27,840 nt of DNA from the NCBI RefSeq assembly GCF_937875145.1, contig NZ_CALNCS010000112.1, positions 1-27,840 on the forward strand, given 5' to 3'. The DNA comes from Alkalibaculum bacchi. GTDB taxonomy: Bacteria; Bacillota; Clostridia; Eubacteriales; Alkalibacteraceae. Below the pieces are notes generated by a model. The model ran no database searches. It worked only from the letters and a program-made list of their open reading frames with translations, and had not been told where the DNA came from. Shown in pieces: positions 8,130 through 16,390 of this stretch; the stretch's first letter is position 1; every line of letters starts with the position of its first letter. The position numbers and the translations under genes are program-made.

Positions 8130-8774
8130 ATGCAAAGAAATTCAATAAAGGTGTCTATGGCCGTAGTGCGAAGATTGCCCAAATATCATAGGTACTTAGG
8201 TGAATTGTTAGAAAATGATGTAAACAGAATATCTTCTAAAGAATTAGGTAAGATTATGGGATTGACTGCATCTCAAATACGCCAAGATTTAAATTGTTTT
8301 GGAGGTTTCGGGCAACAAGGTTATGGCTATAATGTCAATGATTTATATAAGGAAATAGGAAGCATCTTAGGCTTAAATAGAGAATACAAAACCGTAATTA
8401 TAGGTGCTGGTAATCTAGGTCAAGCCATAAGCAATTACGAAGGATTTCGAAGAGAAGGTTTTAAGCTTCTAGCGATGTTTGATGTTAATCCAAGATTAGT
8501 AGGCAATACTATTAGGGAAATTAAGATACATGATATATTGGAGCTAGAAGACTTTGTAAGAGATAATGGTGTTGATATTGGAATTATATGTGTACCAAAA
8601 TCATCTAGTCAAGAAATCGCAGATATTCTTGTTCACGCCAATATCAGAGCTCTTTGGAATTTTGCACCAAATGATGTCAATGTTCCAGACAATATTATTA
8701 TTGAGAATGTTTCAATCAACGAAAGTTTATATACCTTGACTTATCTAATGAATGAAGATAATTTAGATATTTAA
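8130..8774 (+). CDS. rex: Redox-sensing transcriptional repressor Rex
   Basis: 214 residues from the ATG at 8130. AAGGAG at 8117-8122 fits this start rather than the in-frame TTG at 8100 or ATG at 8103. An N-terminal winged helix (about 1-80, with SSKELGKIMGLTASQIRQDLNCFG) is followed by a Rossmann fold binding NAD(H): VIIGAGNLGQAI. The C-terminal NVSINESLYTLTYL is the swapped helix region. Rex senses the NADH/NAD+ ratio and represses fermentation and respiration genes in Gram-positives. It is monocistronic, with its own promoter and terminator, and is divergent from the ABC-F gene, as in the tsaD-ydiF-rex-groE order of B. subtilis. Confidence 0.95.
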   Translation: MQRNSIKVSMAVVRRLPKYHRYLGELLENDVNRISSKELGKIMGLTASQIRQDLNCFGGFGQQGYGYNVNDLYKEIGSILGLNREYKTVIIGAGNLGQAISNYEGFRREGFKLLAMFDVNPRLVGNTIREIKIHDILELEDFVRDNGVDIGIICVPKSSSQEIADILVHANIRALWNFAPNDVNVPDNIIIENVSINESLYTLTYLMNEDNLDI

Positions 8775-8831
8775 ATTGACAAAATAAAGAGAACTAAATA
8801 TAATAAACACAAGTAAATATAAACGACAATG

Positions 8832-8877
8832 ACGTCTATAAATTGAGTATTTCTTACTCATATTGTAGACGTTTTTT
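8832..8877 (+). terminator. Terminator after rex
   Basis: A long hairpin: outer arms ACGTCTATAA (8832-8841) and TTGTAGACGT (8863-8872), with one T-G wobble, and an inner stem TGAGTA/TACTCA, followed by six T. Confidence 0.9.
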
Positions 8878-8885
8878 GTTATAAT
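8877..8885 (+). promoter_or_regulatory. Extended -10 candidate for glnA in the tail of the rex terminator
   Basis: TG-T-TATAAT starts at the last T of the terminator run. Its -35 would fall inside the hairpin (no match there). A transcript would begin near 8892, leaving room for GGGAGGA before the glnA ATG at 8914. Confidence 0.4.
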
Positions 8886-8913
8886 AAATGAATATCAATA
8901 GGGAGGATTTAGA

Positions 8914-10236
8914 ATGACAAAAGAAGAAGTTATGCAAAAGGCAAAAGAATTGGGCGTAGAATTTATACATTTACAATTTACAGATTTAAGAGGAATTATG
9001 AAAAATTTATCCATTACCATAGAGCAATTAGATAAGGCTCTAGATGGGGAAATCATGTTTGATGGGTCTTCTATTGACGGATTTGTAAGAATCGAAGAAT
9101 CTGATATGTATTTAAAACCAGATTTAGATACATTCGTCGTATTTCCATGGAAGCCTCAAACTGCACGAGAAGCAAGATTGATTTGTGATATTTACAATCC
9201 AGATAATACTCCTTTTGCAGGGTGTCCACGGAATATTTTGAAGAAAATAATTAAAAAAGCACTAGACATGGGATATACTATGAATGTAGGTCCTGAATGT
9301 GAATTCTTCTTGTTTGAAATAGGAGAAGATGGGACGCCCACATTAAAGACAAATGACGATGCAGGATACTTTGATTTAGCTCCTGTAGACTTAGGAGAAA
9401 GTGCAAGACGTGATATGGTACTTACCCTAAAAGAGATGGGTTTTGAAATTGAGGCATCTCATCATGAATGCGCTCCAGGCCAACACGAAATTGATTTTAA
9501 GTATTCAGATGCTCTAAAAGCAGCAGATAATATTATGACTTTTAAAATGGTCGTTCGAATAATTGCTCAAAGACATGGTCTTCATGCCACATTTATGCCA
9601 AAACCTATTTATGGCATTGCAGGCTCTGGCATGCATATCAATCAATCTTTATTTAACGGTGAAAAAAATGCATTTGATGACCCAAATGGAGAATACCAAT
9701 TAAGCGATACAGCAATGCACTATATTGCTGGATTAATAAAACATGCAAGAGGTTTGGCCGCCCTTACAAATCCAACTGTAAACTCCTATAAGAGATTAGT
9801 TCCAGGTTATGAAGCTCCTGTTAATATTGCTTGGTCTCCTAAAAATAGAAGTCCTTTGATTCGAATTCCTGCAAAAAGAGGATTATCTACCAGGGTAGAA
9901 CTCCGAAATCCGGATCCTTCAGCAAATCCATATTTAGCATTAGCAGGCAATTTGGCGGCTGGCCTATCAGGGATTGAACAAAAACTAATGCCACCTGAAC
10001 CTGTTTCGGAAAATGTGTATGATATGACGGAAATTGAAAAAGTAGAAAAAGAAATCGGCGTATTGCCAGGTACTTTATTAGAAGCAATAGAAGCATTGAG
10101 AGAAGATGAATTATTGATGGAAACATTAGGTGAGCACGCAAGGGTAAAATATATCAGAGGTAAATTACATGAGTGGGATGACTATAGAACACAAGTATCA
10201 AAGTGGGAATTAGACCAATACTTGACCAGTATTTAG
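8914..10236 (+). CDS. glnA: Glutamine synthetase, type I (GSI-alpha)
   Basis: 440 residues, the short GSI length of Firmicutes without the insertion or adenylylation loop of the beta form. Motifs: MFDGSSIDGFVRIEESDM, NVGPECEFFLF, CAPGQHEIDF (metal ligands), GSGMHINQSL, the NRSPLIRIPAKRG ATP-binding segment and RNPDPSANPYLALA with active-site residues near the end. It makes glutamine from glutamate and ammonia with ATP in a cytoplasmic dodecamer. GGGAGGA lies just before the ATG. Array C and a terminator follow; an ANTAR-domain regulator is the next gene, a pairing common in Clostridia that suggests nitrogen control by RNA antitermination, though the target RNA is not proven here. Confidence 0.96.
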   Translation: MTKEEVMQKAKELGVEFIHLQFTDLRGIMKNLSITIEQLDKALDGEIMFDGSSIDGFVRIEESDMYLKPDLDTFVVFPWKPQTAREARLICDIYNPDNTPFAGCPRNILKKIIKKALDMGYTMNVGPECEFFLFEIGEDGTPTLKTNDDAGYFDLAPVDLGESARRDMVLTLKEMGFEIEASHHECAPGQHEIDFKYSDALKAADNIMTFKMVVRIIAQRHGLHATFMPKPIYGIAGSGMHINQSLFNGEKNAFDDPNGEYQLSDTAMHYIAGLIKHARGLAALTNPTVNSYKRLVPGYEAPVNIAWSPKNRSPLIRIPAKRGLSTRVELRNPDPSANPYLALAGNLAAGLSGIEQKLMPPEPVSENVYDMTEIEKVEKEIGVLPGTLLEAIEALREDELLMETLGEHARVKYIRGKLHEWDDYRTQVSKWELDQYLTSI

Positions 10237-10238
10237 TA

Positions 10239-10299
10239 AAGAACCATAGTTTGACGATTGTTAAGCAATAGTTAAACTATGGTTAAACAATCGTTTAAT
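10239..10299 (+). repeat. Array C of 11-bp units after glnA
   Basis: Units start at 10239, 10250, 10261, 10272 and 10283, then a partial one. They fit TTNAACNATNG, for example TTAAACTATGG and TTAAACAATCG. The array begins 3 bases after the glnA stop and runs straight into the glnA terminator. Confidence 0.85.
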
Positions 10300-10318
10300 G
10301 CGCCAAAGGCGCTTTTTT
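10300..10318 (+). terminator. Terminator after glnA
   Basis: GCGCC-AAA-GGCGC followed by six T. A short but GC-rich stem. Confidence 0.85.
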
Positions 10319-10373
10319 GCATGTCAAGAGAGTTTTTGTTTTAAAAAGATTGTAGTCCGATACAAATAATCAA

Positions 10374-10405
10374 AGATAATAGCCACTATTAGTGACCTAA
10401 AGGTT
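10374..10405 (+). repeat. Repeat copy upstream of the ANTAR gene
   Basis: The stretch from AAGATA through TAGCCA and AGTGAC to AAAGG resembles a second copy at 11132-11168 downstream of the same gene, allowing small gaps. It includes CACTA-T-TAGTG, a near-perfect palindrome. The rest of the roughly 190-base region between the glnA terminator and the ANTAR start contains GACGCT twice and short weak hairpins, and nothing else I can name. Confidence 0.35.
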
Positions 10406-10510
10406 TTACGTAGAGCTTAGACCAAAGACGCTGGGACGCTTCATGCTTTAATTACTTAAAAAGCTACTCTGCTTAACTAAATTAAATATAACGATATGGG
10501 GGAGGAACGT

Positions 10511-11086
10511 ATGCTAAAAAGTCTAATACTGTGTATTAACAATAAAAAGATTGAAGCTCATATTCAGTTAGGCTTTAAAAAATCCGGCTATAATGTATTG
10601 ATTTGCGAAGATGGAAATAGTTTGATTCGCCTTGCCCATACTAGGCATATTGATTTGGTCATAGTAGATGAAGAACTCCGTGGTTTGAGAGCTATTGATG
10701 TAGTAAATATTATTTATACTGAAAAAATATGCCCGGTCTTAATCGTAGCAAATGATTTTAGGAATGATTACATAGATTGGATTGAAAAAGGTTGGATATA
10801 CGGATCTGTGCATTTACCTATGAACCAAGTAGAATTATTAAATATCGTAAAAGGCGCTATAATTAATGGAGAAAGGATGCTATTACTAGACCGAGAAAAC
10901 GAAAAACTCCGAAAACAACTAGCCGAGCGAAAAATAATAGAAAAAGCGAAAAGCATTCTTATAGAAAAAAAGTCATGTACAGAAGAGGACGCATACACGT
11001 ACATAAGAAAGATCAGCATGAATAAAGGCGTGTCTATGGAAAAAATAGCAGAAGCCATCATTAAGTCTCTAGATTCTAGTCGTTAG
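10511..11086 (+). CDS. ANTAR-domain response regulator (NasT/AmiR-like antiterminator)
   Basis: 191 residues from the ATG at 10511; GGGGGAGG just upstream decides for this start over the ATG at 10496. An N-terminal receiver-like domain (about 1-115) has an aspartate in VIVDEELRG and is otherwise divergent. A helical linker (LLDRENEKLRKQLAERKII) leads to a C-terminal ANTAR domain (about 135-188): IEKAKSILIEKK, EEDAYTYIRKISMNK, MEKIAEAII. ANTAR proteins bind paired RNA hairpins to block termination and often serve nitrogen genes. Its place after glnA supports that role. No dedicated histidine kinase is adjacent. Confidence 0.88.
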   Translation: MLKSLILCINNKKIEAHIQLGFKKSGYNVLICEDGNSLIRLAHTRHIDLVIVDEELRGLRAIDVVNIIYTEKICPVLIVANDFRNDYIDWIEKGWIYGSVHLPMNQVELLNIVKGAIINGERMLLLDRENEKLRKQLAERKIIEKAKSILIEKKSCTEEDAYTYIRKISMNKGVSMEKIAEAIIKSLDSSR

Positions 11087-11131
11087 TTTACTAGAATTTG
11101 GGGATTTTCTTATGGACCTTATTTAGGCATT

Positions 11132-11167
11132 TAAGATAGCCATAGTGCTAGTGACTAGGGTCTAAAG
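11132..11167 (+). repeat. Repeat copy downstream of the ANTAR gene
   Basis: Partner of the copy at 10374-10405: AAGATAGCCA, CTAGTGAC and CTAAAGG occur in the same order. It ends directly at the large terminator hairpin. Confidence 0.35.
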
Positions 11168-11216
11168 GATAAATATAAATAAACCAACGATTTGCGTTGG
11201 TTTATTTATATTTATC
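11168..11216. terminator. 22-bp bidirectional terminator hairpin
   Basis: A perfect 22-bp stem (11168-11189 with 11195-11216) around the loop ATTTG; the core is AAACCAACG/CGTTGGTTT with AT-rich outer arms. It serves the plus-strand ANTAR gene and the minus-strand membrane gene, whose last codons lie inside it. Confidence 0.85.
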
Positions 11217-11642
11217 ATATTTGATTTCCGATATCTGCATAGCGCCAAAGAAAATCGTTACAGTATTGGTTACTAAGGGGACGTATTGCTTTAGTAGGAA
11301 AAAGAAATGCTCTTTATTTAAGGTAATACTAGGAAAATAAAAGATGAGTTTTAGAGCGCTTATAATAATGAATATAAGGCATAAAGCATAGGCTATATTT
11401 GCATTGTATTTTTTCACTCGCATGAGAGCAATGCTAAACAAAGAGATTAAGGTAGATAGTATAGTAAAAATGATAAATTCTATTACACTAGCATTTTTTA
11501 TGGGCAGTTCTAAAAAAGTAAAAGAATCGGTGATCAAAAAATACGTAAGAAATTCAGCTATATTAGCAAATAATAAAATAATAAATAAGATAAAACCTAA
11601 AATGGCATAGATAATAGTCTTGTAATTTTCTTCTTTAAACAT
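11202..11642 (-). CDS. Small four-helix membrane protein, unknown function
   Basis: 146 residues, ATG at 11640-11642 with GAGGAG about 7 bases upstream on the minus strand. Four hydrophobic segments lie at about 9-31, 50-72, 83-104 and 117-136; the intervening loops are short and lysine-rich. I do not recognise the family. It is a single gene divergent from the glycosylase, and its last codons (EIKYDKYK) lie in the terminator hairpin. The good ribosome site and normal composition argue that it is real. Confidence 0.7.
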   Translation of the reverse strand: MFKEENYKTIIYAILGFILFIILLFANIAEFLTYFLITDSFTFLELPIKNASVIEFIIFTILSTLISLFSIALMRVKKYNANIAYALCLIFIIISALKLIFYFPSITLNKEHFFFLLKQYVPLVTNTVTIFFGAMQISEIKYDKYK

Positions 11643-11773
11643 AATAAACTCCTCTATAGGTATTGTTTTAAGAGAGACTCTTTTAGATCGTAATAGTATT
11701 GTATCAAATATTATAGAATTATGGTAATATTAATTATTCCATCATAGATATGATAATCACACGAGGTGCACGT

Positions 11774-12637
11774 ATGTTAAAAGAAACATCTATACACAAA
11801 AATCAAATAATTCTTCAAACAGCGTACTTTGACTTAAAGCAGACTTTTGAATGTGGACAATGTTTCCGTTGGAATAAGGTAGGACAAGGGCACTATATAG
11901 GTCTAGTGAAAGACAAAGTATTAGAAATGTATCAAGAGGGACAGGAAATTTCTTTTTATAATACGGATGAAAAAGATTTTAAAGATATATGGGTAGATTA
12001 TTTTGATCTAAATAGAAATTATGAAGAATTAATTGAAGAGATATCAAAGGAGAAGGTAATGAAAGCTGCTACAGAATATGGTAAGGGCATTCGGATTCTG
12101 TGCCAGGATGAGTGGGAAACTCTAATCTCCTTTATTATTTCGGCTAACAACAATATTCCTCGAATAAAAAAAATACTAGAAAGTTTCAGTAAACTTTTTG
12201 GTCAAAAGATCAGCTACAAAGGAGAAGAGTATTATGCCTTTCCTACACTAGAAAGTTTACAAGGGATTACAGAAAAGGATTTAGAGGAAATTAAAAGCGG
12301 CTATCGAGCTAAGTATATTATTGACGCGGTACAAAAGGTCAATGAAGGTCAAGTAGATTTATATAACCTTAAGAATTTAGAAACAGAAGAGGCCAGAAAA
12401 GAACTCCTTAAAATTAAAGGGATTGGACCTAAAGTAGCAGACTGCATTCTGCTGTTTTCTATGAGAAAGTACAACTGCTACCCCATAGATGTATGGATCC
12501 GAAAGATAACAGAAAAAGTATACTTTAAAAGAGAATCTACACCTAAAGAAATTCAAAAATTCGCACAAGATATGTGGAAGGATAACGCAGGTTTTGCACA
12601 ACAGTACCTATTCTACTATGCAAGAAATGAGTTCTAA
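11774..12637 (+). CDS. 8-oxoguanine DNA glycosylase/AP lyase, OGG1 family
   Basis: 287 residues from the ATG at 11774. GAGGTG at 11763-11768 supports this over the ATG at 11750. The N-terminal part has FECGQCFRW, a strong marker of the OGG1/AlkA-like N-terminal domain. The helix-hairpin-helix is LLKIKGIGPKVADCILLF, with the lysine of PKVADC as the expected Schiff-base nucleophile and the aspartate of PIDVWIRK as the catalytic acid. It excises 8-oxoguanine paired with C and may nick the abasic site. It sits just before groES, but a CIRCE-type promoter lies between, so it is a separate transcript. Confidence 0.88.
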   Translation: MLKETSIHKNQIILQTAYFDLKQTFECGQCFRWNKVGQGHYIGLVKDKVLEMYQEGQEISFYNTDEKDFKDIWVDYFDLNRNYEELIEEISKEKVMKAATEYGKGIRILCQDEWETLISFIISANNNIPRIKKILESFSKLFGQKISYKGEEYYAFPTLESLQGITEKDLEEIKSGYRAKYIIDAVQKVNEGQVDLYNLKNLETEEARKELLKIKGIGPKVADCILLFSMRKYNCYPIDVWIRKITEKVYFKRESTPKEIQKFAQDMWKDNAGFAQQYLFYYARNEF

Positions 12638-12753
12638 GTTGAGCCATAGCTTGTAACCAATCGCCCTGCATTTTGGGCAAGCTACTGTTTCATAATTGTT
12701 AGAAGAAAATATAAAAAATCGAATAGAACTAAAATAAAAATGCCAAAATATAG

Positions 12754-12782
12754 TTGACTTTTAAGAACTTATTTTGTATCAT
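12754..12782 (+). promoter_or_regulatory. Sigma-A promoter of groES-groEL
   Basis: TTGACT (12754-12759), a 17-bp spacer and TATCAT (12777-12782), with the transcription start expected just ahead of the CIRCE element. Confidence 0.8.
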
Positions 12783-12794
12783 TATATGTGTCGA

Positions 12795-12821
12795 TTAGCA
12801 CTCGACAATAATGAGTGCTAA
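12795..12821 (+). promoter_or_regulatory. CIRCE operator (HrcA site)
   Basis: TTAGCACTC-N9-GAGTGCTAA is a perfect match to the CIRCE consensus. It lies between the promoter and groES, so HrcA repression of the operon is expected. The hrcA gene itself is not in the window. Confidence 0.98.
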
Positions 12822-12856
12822 CAATCAATCGGATAAAATATGAGGAGGGTTATTAT

Positions 12857-13141
12857 ATGAAACTTAAACCATTAGGTGACAGAGTTGTAATTAAAGTAAA
12901 AGAAGAAGAAGCAACAACTGCAAGTGGCATTGTTTTGCCAGGTAGTGCAAAGGAAAAACCTCAAGAAGCTCAAGTAGTAGCAGTAGGCAGTGGTGAATTA
13001 GTAGACGGTAAAAAAATAGAATTAGAAGTTAAAGTAGGAGATACAATAATTTATTCTAAATACTCAGGAACAGAAGTTAAAATTGACGGAGAAGATTATT
13101 TGATCGTAAGACAAAACGATATTCTAGCAATAGTTGAATAA
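12857..13141 (+). CDS. groES: Co-chaperonin GroES
   Basis: 94 residues, the normal size, from the ATG at 12857 with GGAGGG about 7 bases upstream; the longer open frame from 12815 crosses the CIRCE element and is not the start. It begins MKLKPLGDRVVIK and contains ASGIVLPGSAKEKPQ, the mobile loop that binds GroEL, then VKVGDTIIYSKYSGTEVKIDGEDYLIVRQNDILAIVE. It forms the heptameric lid of the folding cage. It is 26 bases from groEL, in one HrcA-regulated operon. Confidence 0.97.
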   Translation: MKLKPLGDRVVIKVKEEEATTASGIVLPGSAKEKPQEAQVVAVGSGELVDGKKIELEVKVGDTIIYSKYSGTEVKIDGEDYLIVRQNDILAIVE

Positions 13142-13167
13142 GAAGTAAAATAAGAGGAGGAATAAAA

Positions 13168-14802
13168 ATGGCAAAAGAAATTAAATTTTCTTCAGATGCA
13201 AGAGCATCATTAGTTGAAGGTGTTAATAAATTAGCGGATACTGTAAAGGTTACTTTAGGACCAAAGGGAAGAAATGTTGTATTATCAAGAAGCTTTGGCT
13301 CTCCAATTATCACAAATGATGGTGTTACAATTGCAAAAGAAATCGAATTAGAAGACCCTTATGAAAATATGGGTGCACAATTAGTAAAAGAAGTAGCTAC
13401 AAAAACCAATGATGTAGCTGGTGATGGTACAACTACTGCAACATTATTAGCTCAAGCAATCATTAGAGAAGGTATGAAAAATTTAGCTGCTGGCGCAAAT
13501 CCAATGGGATTAAAAAGAGGTATTGAAAAGGCAGTTGAAATAATTGTAACGGAATTACACAAAACAAGCAAAAAAGTAGAAAACAAAGAAGGTATAGCTC
13601 AAGTTGCTTCTATTTCTGCAGCAGATGAAAAGATCGGTAAATTAATTTCTGATGCAATGGAAAAAGTAGGAAATGATGGTGTTATTACTGTCGAAGAAGG
13701 AAAGAGTATGGGTACCGAATTAGAATTTACAGAAGGTATGCAATTTGACAGAGGATATCTTTCTGCATACATGGCAACTGAAAGCGAAAAGATGGAAGCT
13801 ATATTAGACAGTCCATATATTTTAATAACAGACAAAAAAATCAGCAATATTCAAGAAATTTTACCAATACTAGAACAAATTGTTCAAACAGGCGGAAAAT
13901 TATTAATCATCGCTGAAGACGTAGATGGAGAAGCTTTAGCTACTCTAGTTGTAAATAAATTAAGAGGAACATTTAACTGCGTAGCAGTAAAAGCTCCAGG
14001 GTTTGGCGATAGAAGAAAAGCTATGTTAGCTGATATTGCAGCATTAACAGGTGGTCAAGTGATTTCTGATGAATTAGGATTTGATTTAAAATCTGCTACA
14101 TTAGAGCAATTAGGTAGAGCTAGACAAGTTAAAGTAGATAAAGAAAACACAATTATCGTAGAAGGCCAAGGAAATAAAGATGATGTAGAAGACAGAATCA
14201 ATCAAATTAAGAGACAAATTCCAGAAACAGATTCTGATTACGATAGAGAAAAATTGCAAGAAAGACTTGCTAAATTATCAGGTGGTGTAGCAGTAATCAA
14301 AGTAGGTGCTGCAACTGAAACAGAAATGAAAGAAAGCAAGTACAGAATTGAAGACGCATTAAATGCTACAAGAGCAGCAGTTGAAGAAGGCGTTGTAAGC
14401 GGTGGTGGTACAGCATTTATAGGTACTATTTCAAAAGTAGAAGATTTAATTAACAGTTTAGAAGACGACGAAAAAACAGGTGCTTCTATTGTTAGGAGAG
14501 CTCTTGAAGAACCAGTAAGACAAATCGCTGCAAATGCAGGATTAGAAGGCTCTGTTATCGTTGAAAACTTAAGAGTAAAAGAAGATGGTATGGGCTTTGA
14601 TGCTGCTAAAGGCGTATATGTAAATATGTTCCAAGCAGGTATTACAGACCCAACAAAAGTAACAAGATCTGCAATTCAAAATGCAGCTTCTGTTGCGGCT
14701 ATGTTCTTAACTACAGAAGCAGCAATAGCTGAATTACCAAAAGATGAACCAGCAATGCCAGCCGGAATGGGTGGTATGGGCGGAATGGGCGGCATGATGT
14801 AA
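13168..14802 (+). CDS. groEL: Chaperonin GroEL
   Basis: 544 residues, full length, with AGAGGAGG ahead of the ATG. Recognisable are TLGPKGRNVVL, NDGVTIAKEI, DVAGDGTTTATLLAQ (nucleotide pocket), AEDVDGEALATLVVNKLRG in the apical domain, VKAPGFGDRRKAML, GGGTAF and the C-terminal GGM repeats (GMGGMGGMGGMM). It folds proteins as a double-ring ATPase with GroES. No clear terminator follows directly; only an imperfect stem (TCTCT..AATC with GATTAGAGA) is seen at 14809-14839 before the prophage integrase. The native end of the operon may have been separated by the prophage insertion. Confidence 0.98.
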   Translation: MAKEIKFSSDARASLVEGVNKLADTVKVTLGPKGRNVVLSRSFGSPIITNDGVTIAKEIELEDPYENMGAQLVKEVATKTNDVAGDGTTTATLLAQAIIREGMKNLAAGANPMGLKRGIEKAVEIIVTELHKTSKKVENKEGIAQVASISAADEKIGKLISDAMEKVGNDGVITVEEGKSMGTELEFTEGMQFDRGYLSAYMATESEKMEAILDSPYILITDKKISNIQEILPILEQIVQTGGKLLIIAEDVDGEALATLVVNKLRGTFNCVAVKAPGFGDRRKAMLADIAALTGGQVISDELGFDLKSATLEQLGRARQVKVDKENTIIVEGQGNKDDVEDRINQIKRQIPETDSDYDREKLQERLAKLSGGVAVIKVGAATETEMKESKYRIEDALNATRAAVEEGVVSGGGTAFIGTISKVEDLINSLEDDEKTGASIVRRALEEPVRQIAANAGLEGSVIVENLRVKEDGMGFDAAKGVYVNMFQAGITDPTKVTRSAIQNAASVAAMFLTTEAAIAELPKDEPAMPAGMGGMGGMGGMM

Positions 14803-14874
14803 AAATCTCTAGAATCTATTGATTTCAAAGGATTAGAGAATATAAAAATTACAGATGCTCACATTTTGTTCACA

Positions 14875-16044
14875 TCAGGAGTCCTTCAAGAATTCTAAGA
14901 ATTTTTGAGGGGCTTCTTTTTTAATATCCTCAGTAACATGTAGATATATATTTCTAGTTATATCATCGTCTTTGTGACCAAGTCTTTCCATTATTTCTTC
15001 AAGCCCAACTCCTGCAGCGGCTAATAATGATGTATGAGTGTGTCTAAGTCCATGAGGTGATAGATTTTTTAGATTATTGTTTTCAACTATTCTTGCCATA
15101 GTAATTCCTAGCTGCTTTGTTGTCTCAGGATATCCAGGGAAATTTAGTACTTTAGTAATTACGAAATCTTCATCATGCCAGGAAGGTATTTTTAATCTTA
15201 TTTCATTTTGCCGCACTTTGTGTTTTCTTAGCTCATTTATTAGTAGGCTATCAATGTAGATCGTTCTATTTGATGAAGGGGTCTTTGGTGGGAGTAGTTG
15301 ATATTTTTTGGTGTTATTAGTAGGGTTGTAATAAGTCTTATATACCTTGATAGTTTCGTCTTTAAAGTTTATATCTTTCCATTTTAGAGCACATAACTCC
15401 CCTACCCTTATTCCGGTATTAGCAAGAATTAAAAAGGTGATATAGGACTGAGGATTATAGTCTTTTTTACATATGTTTAAGAAATCAATTAACTCATTTT
15501 TTTCAAAGAATTTAGGTAAATCCTTCTGATTTTCCAAATCCTCTACAGTGATTATTTTCTTGGGCAGTACTGCATATTTCGTTGGATCCTCTTTTATGTA
15601 CTTCAGTTCTATAGCTTTTTTAAATATCATCTTACTGGTAGATTGAATTCCAGATAAAGTGTTTTTAGCGTACTTTTCATTACTCTTTAACAGGAAGTCT
15701 TGATACATGGTCCCGGTTATATCTTTGATTTTCGCCTCTTTAAAATGATTGGCCAAAACTTGTGACTCATGCTGCCTGACTCTTACTGTGCTCACTTTTA
15801 CATTGGCCGTAGCTTTGTAAAGTTCTAACCACTTAGATGCAAAATCTTTTAAGGTTATTTCCGATTCATTTACATAGGTGCCATCGTGGTATTCTGTTTG
15901 TATTTTGGCCAGTGCTACCTGGCACTCTTTTTTAGTCTTAAACCCACCTTTAGTATGTTGCAGTCTTTTATTCGTTATAGGGTCTCTTCCTAAATCAACC
16001 ACATAGGTGTAAGTTTTACCTCGTTTTTTTATACTTCCTTTCAT
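14875..16044 (-). CDS. Tyrosine-type phage integrase
   Basis: 389 residues. An N-terminal arm-binding domain (about 1-55, starting MKGSIKKRGKTYTYVVDLG) precedes a SAM-like core-binding domain (about 65-145). The catalytic domain has R213 (TGIRVGEL), a lysine near 254 (PPKTPSSNR), H331 and R334 (HGLRHTH), H357 (RLGHKDD) and the nucleophile Y367 (NIYLHVTED). All the active-site residues are present, so it may still be functional. AGGAGG (CCTCCT at 16054-16059 on the plus strand) precedes the ATG. Its 3' end faces groEL, the usual arrangement with attL just beyond. There is no adjacent excisionase. Confidence 0.93.
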   Translation of the reverse strand: MKGSIKKRGKTYTYVVDLGRDPITNKRLQHTKGGFKTKKECQVALAKIQTEYHDGTYVNESEITLKDFASKWLELYKATANVKVSTVRVRQHESQVLANHFKEAKIKDITGTMYQDFLLKSNEKYAKNTLSGIQSTSKMIFKKAIELKYIKEDPTKYAVLPKKIITVEDLENQKDLPKFFEKNELIDFLNICKKDYNPQSYITFLILANTGIRVGELCALKWKDINFKDETIKVYKTYYNPTNNTKKYQLLPPKTPSSNRTIYIDSLLINELRKHKVRQNEIRLKIPSWHDEDFVITKVLNFPGYPETTKQLGITMARIVENNNLKNLSPHGLRHTHTSLLAAAGVGLEEIMERLGHKDDDITRNIYLHVTEDIKKEAPQKFLEFLKDS

Positions 16045-16149
16045 ATGCGTATGCCTCCTTTTTACACTTGTTAGAACATCAGTTCCTTGTTAGGCAAAAA
16101 AAATAAGTTTAAAATCTTCATAATTGGTTTTTGTACTTATTATATATAG

Positions 16150-16239
16150 AGAGTTAACTCGTGATGGACAATGCTGGGTTCCTGAATGGGAGGAGATATG
16201 AATCAAGGATTCCTTTGTCTCAGGGGTCAACTCTTTTTT
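16150..16239 (+). ncRNA. Putative structured RNA 1 of the prophage
   Basis: Outer helix AGAGTTaACTC (16150-16160) pairs with GGGGTcAACTCT (16223-16234) with one A-C mismatch and runs into six T. Inside are a small hairpin TTCC-TGAAT-GGGA (16179-16191) and a longer one, GAGA..GAATC-AAG-GATTC..TCTC (16193-16221). A TATATATA box at 16141-16148 lies just upstream. No reading frame of note. Between integrase and RNA 2, the remaining bases (16045-16149, 16240-16355) are AT-rich with no gene. Confidence 0.5.
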
Positions 16240-16355
16240 AAACTATTTTTTAGATTCTGAATGAATAGTTTTCATATAGCACTGTTTTAGAGAAATAATA
16301 ATTTTATAAGTATAGCTATGGTGTTTAATGTGAATAATATTATTGTATGAATTTA

Positions 16356-16384
16356 TTGACTTTTGTTAATATAATTTGTATAAT
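16356..16384 (+). promoter_or_regulatory. Strong sigma-A promoter inside the prophage
   Basis: TTGACT (16356-16361), exactly 17 bp, then a perfect TATAAT (16379-16384). The predicted start near 16391 is 5 bases before the RNA 2 outer stem. Confidence 0.8.
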
Positions 16385-16390
16385 GTAGCA

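Noticed and set aside
10319..10495. Known riboswitch upstream of the ANTAR gene
   Set aside because: No conserved core of any class I know could be matched; only the flanking repeat was kept.
191..12660. Shared AGTTCTAAGTTG followed by AGCTTGTA after mnmA (192) and after the glycosylase (12632)
   Set aside because: It includes the stop codons of both genes, and the sequences differ in spacing; two short matches may be chance.
12647..12678. Terminator after the glycosylase gene
   Set aside because: AGCTT/AAGCT and GCCC/GGGC can pair, but there is a large bulge and no T-run.
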